Below the pieces are notes generated by a model that saw nothing but the letters and a program-made list of their open reading frames with translations, searched no databases and was not told where the DNA came from. The translations under genes were made by a program, and so were the position numbers. From Dendrophyllia cribrosa (Eukaryota > Cnidaria > Anthozoa > Scleractinia > Dendrophylliidae), in the NCBI GenBank assembly GCA_024195265.1, contig JAJLRJ010000005.1, positions 33,870,536-33,934,535 on the forward strand: a stretch of DNA of 64,000 bases, given 5' to 3'. Below are positions 58,795 through 64,000 of this stretch, piece by piece (within the stretch, counting starts at the first letter, position 1; the number at the start of each line of letters is the position of its first letter).

Positions 58795-59905
58795 TTGTTT
58801 CCTTCAGTATTATCCACAATTGATTACAAGCCACAGTTGAGTCTTCATGACTGTGAAACTTTCAAGGCCTTTCTACAGATGAGACAGACAGGCTTTAAGC
58901 AAAAAAGTGCCGACTGGGTGAGAGCAAAGCAAAACACCATTGGTGGGTCAGAGATCTCTGCTCTGACAGGCTCAACGCAGTTTGAGATGCCAAGAAGTCT
59001 GCTCTTGAAGAAAATGCAACCAGTGAACTTATCCAATTCTGCTGCAAGTACTTGGGGCAATCTTTTTTAGCCCCTTGTGCGCCGATATTTTGAACTGAAA
59101 CAGAATGTTTCAGTTTTCGGCTACGATCTTTCTGTTAATCTCGCAAGAGATCATCCACTATATGGAAGGGTCACATGCAGTCCAGATGGCTATTTCATGG
59201 ACAAAAACATTATAAAGCTGTTGGAGTTCAAGTGTCCATTTAGTAGGCAGATAGCAACAAGCAGTGTTCCCCATTACTACCAAGATCAACTGCAAATGGG
59301 CCTTGCTTTTAGTGGAGATGAAGTAAGCAAGGGATTATTTGTAGATGCCTACTTCAGAATGTGCTCTCTAAAGTAATTAGCGTCTCCAAATATCATCACA
59401 AGTTGCTTTTCAATGTGCAAAGGATTTACGTCACAAAAACAAGCAAATCTTTGGCATGGGGGGTTTGTTATCTCTTTAAGCAGACAAAAAGCCCCAGGCA
59501 AAAGCGGGTCACTCACCTTTCTTCTGTAGACAAAACGAAATTTGAGAAAAAATGCGTCTCATTTCCGAGAAGGAAATCTGGCGCATATACGGTAAGGTTA
59601 GGATGGGGTTTTTGGTGTGTGATTTACAGGATGAGAGGCAGCGGCTGCATTCTATGCAACAAGCATTTAGTAGCGCAAATTCAATGCATGCAGGTGAAGT
59701 ATGCCCCTCAGGATACTTTGCATAGAAGCTTCTTGATCTGAAAGAAATTCAGGTCAGTAAAGACCCTGATTTCTTGAGAAATATTCAAGAAAAGGTAGAA
59801 AACTTCCATCAGAACCTATATGAACTGCGCAAAAAAATAGTAGACTTTGAGTACAAGCCTACACCAACTGAGGCTGCAGTTGGTGACATCACAGTGAGCT
59901 TCCGA
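58795..59905 (+). pseudogene. YqaJ-like nuclease, element 3, multiply broken
   Basis: Conserved blocks: KQNTIGGSEISALTGS, WGNLF, SPDGYFM, LLEFKCPF, GLFVDAYFRMCSL. TAG at 59068-59070 after WGNLF, a stop at 59374-59376, and frame changes after it; the C-terminal region with LAWGVCYLF is still visible to about 59905. The N-terminus is about 25 residues longer than in elements 1 and 2. Confidence 0.8.
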
Positions 59906-59979
59906 CAGCTTTCTTGCAGGAAGAGCATGCGAAATATCCTTTAGAAGATTCTGACAGGATGTATCAGTGAAGCTGTCAG

Positions 59980-60600
59980 TTAAAAGTTTTCATGATAGTA
60001 GTCAACTTGAAGTTCATACTTGAGAAGCTCTTCCCATGCTCTGTAAGCTTTTGTAGTCTTACGTGCATATGGATTTGTGTTTAAGTTGAACTCTTGGTTT
60101 TTACATCTTTGGTTGTTCATAGTGATTGCACCAAGAGTTTTAAAACTACCCGCCGCATGGCAGCCGTATCTACAGAGTAAATCGTTAATCACGATAGATG
60201 GAACTTTAAAGATATAAGCACGTCCAAGTTCGCCATACCACAAATCATAGCAGCATAAGATATAGTAATCTATGTTGTGGTCTGGGCGGATTTTCTGAAA
60301 ACATAAACGTTTTAATCGGGCGCTGCATTGGATTGTAGTTTTTATTTCATAGATTTTTCTGTTTTTATGCCCGTCACCGCCTATGTAGTCTAAGGCTGGA
60401 CCATTACCCAGATCTTTTTTTATCATTTTTTCTGGGATTCCGGTAAGTGAGCGATACTCATATTCGATTAGTAAGAGCTAATTTCTGTTTCTTGTTTCTA
60501 GCTCTTCTAATCTTTTTAAAGCCTCACGATGGTTAGGCGTTGTTTTGTTGCGCAGGTAGTGAACAATAGATCTAGTAATAGTTGTTTTTGTTTAATTGTG
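59980..60600 (-). pseudogene. PD-(D/E)XK nuclease-like protein, element 3 only
   Basis: The main open frame (60426-59980, 148 residues) contains ALDYIGGDGHKNRKIYEIKT: a D followed about 14 residues later by E-I-K, the PD-(D/E)XK signature. It continues with DYYILCCYDLWYGELGRAYI and SFKTLGAITMNN. Upstream in the same frame, separated by one TAG, is a helical stretch (SIVHYLRNKTTPNHREALKR), so the original protein was longer. It resembles type II restriction-enzyme-like nucleases. No counterpart in elements 1 and 2. It lies between the YqaJ gene and the VLTF3-like gene. Confidence 0.6.
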
Positions 60601-60631
60601 CATATTGAACAAAAATAACCTATAAATAAAG

Positions 60632-61907
60632 ATGAGTAACTGTCTTTACAAGTGTGAGACATGTGCAGAGCTTATAATAAGGAGGCTAGAAAGGGTTTTC
60701 AGCTGCGTGCGCGCGCGACGTGCACTTGTCATGCATTGACGCACGCGTCCGCTGATTTTCCTATTAAAAAGTAGCGCGCGCAGCTCGCCGGAAATGAAAA
60801 TACCGCGTAAAATCGCGCGAACCGGAAATAAATTGTGCATAACATATTCCTTTTTATCTTGAAAGTTTGTTTGGTGACCTGTCATGATTTTCTGCATGCA
60901 AGCAGTATTCGGTATTTCCTATCTTAAACAAAAGTTTGAGAAAAAATTATCTAGTAGAATTTTTTTTTATCTGACAACAACCTTTTTGGAAATTTCTTGA
61001 ATTCCACCATATAGATTTTTGTTATAGCGCCAAAAAGAAAAGAAAAGAAGTTTTGCTTTCCAAATTAAGAAAAAAACTAATTTGTCACCGAATTAGTTTT
61101 AAAGATAATTAGTGAAAACTGGGTTTTAGAGGCTCCTTTCAGAGAGCTGTACTGTTGCCATGGTAATGGCTATAACGTCATAAGCACCCTTAAAGTATTG
61201 CCTGATAATAGCGTCGTATAGACATCCAAGAGTTGTCCATATCACCGGTTGTGTTATTTTTTAATATTTCATCATTCAGACATACTATTCAAAGCAAGAA
61301 ACCCTTACGAGCCTCCTTAAGTTGACAGTCAACGACTTGGAGTTTGCTGGAAGCGATATCCAGCCATGCATGCACCGCATGTTCAAGAGTATGGGTCACG
61401 AGATCTGGACATATCACAAACTAACAGGCAAGGCTGAGTCATGCATTGACTGCATGTTAAAAGAGTACTATCCCAGAACTTGTGCAACGAACAAGTTCGC
61501 AGACTACAAGTTCGACGCTTGTTCTGACTGCAAAGTGGCAATGCGTTTTGACAACATCGTCTGCCCCCAATGGGGGCTTTGAAGCCTGTTGATGGCATAG
61601 AGTCGTCACTAGTTTTGTCTACAAACCAAAAACGGGCGCTAACTTGTAGATAGCAACTAGAAAACAAAATCAAAGAGCTGTTTGGAAGCCAGATCGACAC
61701 AAAAGACATTCTAGAAGGAGCCACCGACATTTACAGATCTTTACGGTACCTAACACTACCCAAACAAAGGTTAAGTATGAAGTACTTACTACCAAAAATA
61801 CTAGATCTAATCCTTCCCAAATCATGTCAAGCCTGTGATATAATGAAACGAAACCTGGTTTTTTGGCAGAGTAAAGCGGAACACAAAAACATGCCAGGAA
61901 AGCGATA
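60632..61907 (+). pseudogene. Cys-rich VLTF3-like gene of element 3, split by a MITE
   Basis: Begins MSNCLYKCETCAELII at 60632, is interrupted by the MITE at 60680-61317, and continues in a shifted frame with IQPCMHRMFKSMGHEIWTYH, a Cys-rich zinc-ribbon-like stretch (CSDCKVAMRFDNIVC; the fourth ligand position is W), a stop at 61580, then YLLPKILDLILPKSC, which matches the KILDLILP block of the VLTF3-like remnant in element 2. It is on the same strand as the YqaJ gene, whereas in elements 1 and 2 the VLTF3-like gene is opposite. Assignment tentative. Confidence 0.5.
60680..61317. mobile_element. MITE, 638 bp, TA target duplication
   Basis: Inverted ends AGGAGGCTAGAAAGGGTTT and mirrored CGTAAGGGTTTC-type right end, flanked by TA (60678-60679, 61318-61319). 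Non-coding. Splits the 60632 gene. Confidence 0.75.
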
Positions 61908-62019
61908 GGGTCTGGCATCTATTTCTAAGAAACGGGAACTACACACATCGAATGTCACGATGCGCCGCACACTTGACGTTCTTTTGCTAGATAAAGCGAG
62001 AAAAGTGAGTTTATAGTTT

Positions 62020-62403
62020 CTCAAATCTAACCTTGATTCTGCATCCAGATTGTCTAACTTTTTTTGGAGCCCCTGTTTCATCTCTTTCTTAACTTGGCTT
62101 TTTATTTCCTCTACATCAGGCCGTTGTGGCTGTTGTGGCTTGTCTGAGTTCTTGCTGCTGCCAGAGTGAATAGAGGTTTTCAGCTCGTGATACTTTTGCC
62201 GTTCGCAAAGAATGGGGCTAAACTCGCCATCTGTGATCTTATTGTCACTGAGGGCCTTTGAGACCAAGTCACAAACCATGTTGTGTTTGGCAATGGCGAG
62301 CGTAAGTATCTGTTCATGCTTTGTTAGCTTGGTTTGAAGCTTTTTGCTGAGTGCAGTCAAACCAGTAGATGAAATGCCAGTCAAGGCAGTGACAACTCCA
62401 ATA
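62020..62403 (-). pseudogene. Two-segment membrane protein remnant, element 3
   Basis: Encodes VVTALTGISSTGLTALSKKL, KLTKHEQILTLAIAKHNMV, DLVSKALSDNKITDGEFS and a basic C-terminus, matching 6256-6942. The N-terminal half including the first hydrophobic segment is deleted at about 62403. Confidence 0.8.
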
Positions 62404-62629
62404 GGTATGGTGGAGAAAAAAGGAAAAGTGTGACATCAGTGAATAAACCTTAGTATGCTTATCAGACGTACTAAGGGAAAAAAGAGGAAATAAAGTGGTT
62501 CCCATAACGCGCATCATATGCAGAGCCGTGGGCAATCAGGTAAATGCCTTCTTATATTTTTTTGCTACTCAGCGGTAGTGATCAGCCTCATTCTCCAATT
62601 CCTTCTGTACATCGGAGATTTTTTGGAAG

Positions 62630-62799
62630 TTGCAGAGCAATCTAGCAAAGCCCCTACACCGGCTCTTACACAAGACCCTGAAAGTGAGCCTGCTCCTATG
62701 CAGACAGACTCTGAAACCGAGCCTCATGCCATAAATAAGGCGACACTTGCCATTGGAGCAGTTGCTTTAGCAGGTTTTATTGTTAACGATTGTGTTTGA
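62630..62799 (+). pseudogene. Tail of the Pro-rich tail-anchored protein, element 3
   Basis: Encodes APTPALTQDPESEPAPMQTD and HAINKATLAIGAVALAGFIV, matching the Pro/Thr linker and membrane anchor at the end of the 7688-9508 protein. The rest of the gene is deleted. Confidence 0.75.
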
Positions 62800-62805
62800 T
62801 AGTCT

Positions 62806-63000
62806 TCTCAATCAAGAAGGCTGCCACGACAAGGATTAGCACGCCAAGCGTTTTTGCCTAGAAAGCTTATCACCTGTCCGGCCGTGCGAAACACAAAGCT
62901 CACAATGGCACCCAACAGTCCTGGCAGAATGGAGCCTATTTTTTTGCACAGTTCTCGCAATCCATTACCAACGTCCTCAGAAATGGGCTTTGTTTTTTTG
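62806..63000 (-). pseudogene. Tail of the coiled-coil protein, element 3
   Basis: Encodes NGLRELCKKIGSILPGLLG and AGQVISFLGKNAW, matching the hydrophobic C-terminal domain of 9513-11037, with a frameshift near 62855. The deletion junction with the ATPase gene is at about 63000-63025. Confidence 0.8.
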
Positions 63001-63024
63001 CTAGAGAAATAACGACTGAGCGCT

Positions 63025-63503
63025 AATAACAACCTTTGTCCACAACAAGACCTATGACAGCTTCGTGGATAATGAGCCACGCATTTTTGTGATCAACTGC
63101 CAACATCACATGATTGAATCGTGGCTGACTCTTGCTTTGTACGTTTTTGAGAAGACGAACACGTTCATCATTCTCGATGATTGCGCCTCCTCTGAAGACG
63201 TGAAAGGTCGCACAAGCCAGCTGGTCTCTTTAGGCTTCAGTGTGCACCATAGCGGTTTAAGCGTGTGGGTTCTGACACAGCAGATAACCAGTATCGCGAA
63301 ACCTTTTAGGGAAAACGTGGCGGCAACGTTTGTTTTTTTTTTACACTCCCTCCAGCAAAACAACAAAAGCCATCTTTGAAGATTATGCTGGAGAACTTTC
63401 ACACGAAGAGTACAAAGAGATGGTTGCACAACTGAAAGGACGCAAGTATTCCCATCTAGTATTCTCTCTGCCACACCCATATGGGATTGAAGTGAAAAAT
63501 TAG
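63025..63503 (+). pseudogene. Packaging ATPase remnant, element 3
   Basis: Encodes NKTYDSFVDNEPRIFVINCQ, Walker B TFIILDDCA, VKGRTSQLVSLGFS and VLTQQITSIAKPF, then, after an indel in a T run near 63336-63345, HLVFSL..HPYGIEVKN to the TAG at 63501. Walker A has been lost with the N-terminus. Confidence 0.85.
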
Positions 63504-63517
63504 GTCAATATATATGG
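63504..63517 (+). promoter_or_regulatory. Late-type TATATA motif, element 3
   Basis: GTCAATATATATGG directly before the ATG at 63518; the final C of TATATAC is replaced. Confidence 0.45.
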
Positions 63518-63771
63518 ATGCTCCAACCAGTCTTCACAAGCTAACAGCTTTCTACCAGATTCTGAACAAACTCCAGAGCAAAACAGAGGCAATGCAATTC
63601 AAGATCATCATTAAGTCACCGGCGAGGATGATATAATGCCTCATGCTTTTAAAGCGCTACCCTTTGAAACTCGCTAAAGTGCCAGAAACCATGGCTTCAC
63701 TTGTACAGGATGTTGAAAGACGTCTACCAGACATCAAGAAAATTACTGAAAGGGTAAATGACACAAATTAG
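63518..63771 (+). pseudogene. 79-residue gene homologue, element 3
   Basis: MDAPTSLHKLTAFYQILNKL, then a frameshift near 63615-63630, then LKRYPLKLAKVPETMASLVQ and RRLPDIKKITE. Same position after the ATPase as in the other elements. Confidence 0.8.
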
Positions 63772-63803
63772 AAACACATAGTATACACATAAACGTATCG
63801 GTG

Positions 63804-64000
63804 ATGGCAGTCGCATTTGAGGATGAACAAGCTGTGAACGATATTTTGCAGATGCTGGAAGCAAACACAGATAACCCTGCACCATCTGCAGTACCCATCC
63901 TAACAGATGACACTACAGCTCAACGTGAAAGGCTGGCAGTTCTTGTCTCAACTGGCAAGACAAAAGAAGCCATCGGTGTCCATCTCACACACACGCAGGT
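63804..64000 (+). CDS. 208-residue protein homologue, partial at window end
   Basis: MAVAFEDEQAVNDILQMLEA and RLAVLVSTGKTKEAIGVHLT match the start of the gene at 13371-13997. Open to the window edge. AGTATACAC lies 20-30 bases upstream. Confidence 0.75.
   Translation, partial: MAVAFEDEQAVNDILQMLEANTDNPAPSAVPILTDDTTAQRERLAVLVSTGKTKEAIGVHLTHTQ

Larger units (their letters stand above)
58301..64000. mobile_element. Element 3: third Maverick/Polinton relative, decayed, left end only
   Basis: Starts AGTAGTATAGGGGATTACTC and runs off the window. Gene order matches element 1: YqaJ, (nuclease), VLTF3-like, two-segment membrane protein, tail of the Pro-rich protein, tail of the coiled-coil protein, ATPase, 79-residue gene, 208-residue gene. 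The beta-rich protein and capsid gene are deleted, and all remaining genes are broken. The flanking 6 bp at the left are AACAAT; the right end is not in the window. Confidence 0.8.

Overview
The window is animal nuclear DNA dominated by mobile elements. Six exons of one host gene run along the + strand (2619-2819, 2902-2970, 51414-51447, 51743-51841, 53612-53754, 56475-56564). Their splice phases agree throughout and they read as the LisH-bearing N-terminal part of OFD1, a centriole and basal-body protein. The intron between the second and third visible exons is about 48.4 kb and holds almost everything else. The transposon families (Penelope-like, P/THAP, FLYWCH-MULE, piggyBac-like, and this kind of Maverick/Polinton) are what I associate with anthozoan cnidarians such as corals and anemones. 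That host assignment is inference.

Three related Maverick/Polinton-type virus-like elements are present. Element 1 (3864-24603, 20.7 kb) is the most complete. It carries a YqaJ-like recombinase nuclease, a VLTF3-like zinc-ribbon protein, a two-segment membrane protein, a capsid-associated beta protein, a large Pro-rich tail-anchored protein, a coiled-coil membrane protein, a candidate major capsid protein, a packaging ATPase, a run of small conserved proteins, a retroviral-type integrase and a protein-primed type DNA polymerase B. Its polymerase gene is split by a 4.0-kb P element (16723-20753, 7-bp target duplication). Element 2 (26354-39413, 13.1 kb, perfect 6-bp TSD TCGGAC) has the same gene order reversed, is decayed, and has lost nearly all of the integrase and the small-gene block by internal deletion. 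It sits inside a FLYWCH exon of a MULE-like gene. Element 3 (58301 to beyond 64000) is a third, strongly deleted relative that also carries a PD-(D/E)XK nuclease absent from the other two. A polymerase B fragment lies just outside its terminus.

Two features unify the elements and are the main novelty candidates. First, every visible terminus is a roughly 190-216 bp self-complementary hairpin bounded on both sides by AGTAG/CTACT. The architecture is shared although the hairpin sequence differs between elements. Second, nearly every intact gene start lies a few to about 20 bases after a TATATAC-type motif. Polymerase, zinc-finger and YqaJ genes have a longer CAATTGAAGAAA...TATATAC version, partly inside the inverted repeats. 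Structural genes have a bare ACATATATATAC version. This looks like a two-class, early/late promoter code.

The rest of the intron holds a Penelope-like retroelement (40135-44898) inserted in a LINE with an 18-bp target duplication and carrying hammerhead-ribozyme-like motifs, several TA-flanked MITEs, two piggyBac-like non-autonomous elements, two long foldback elements, and a 27-bp minisatellite.
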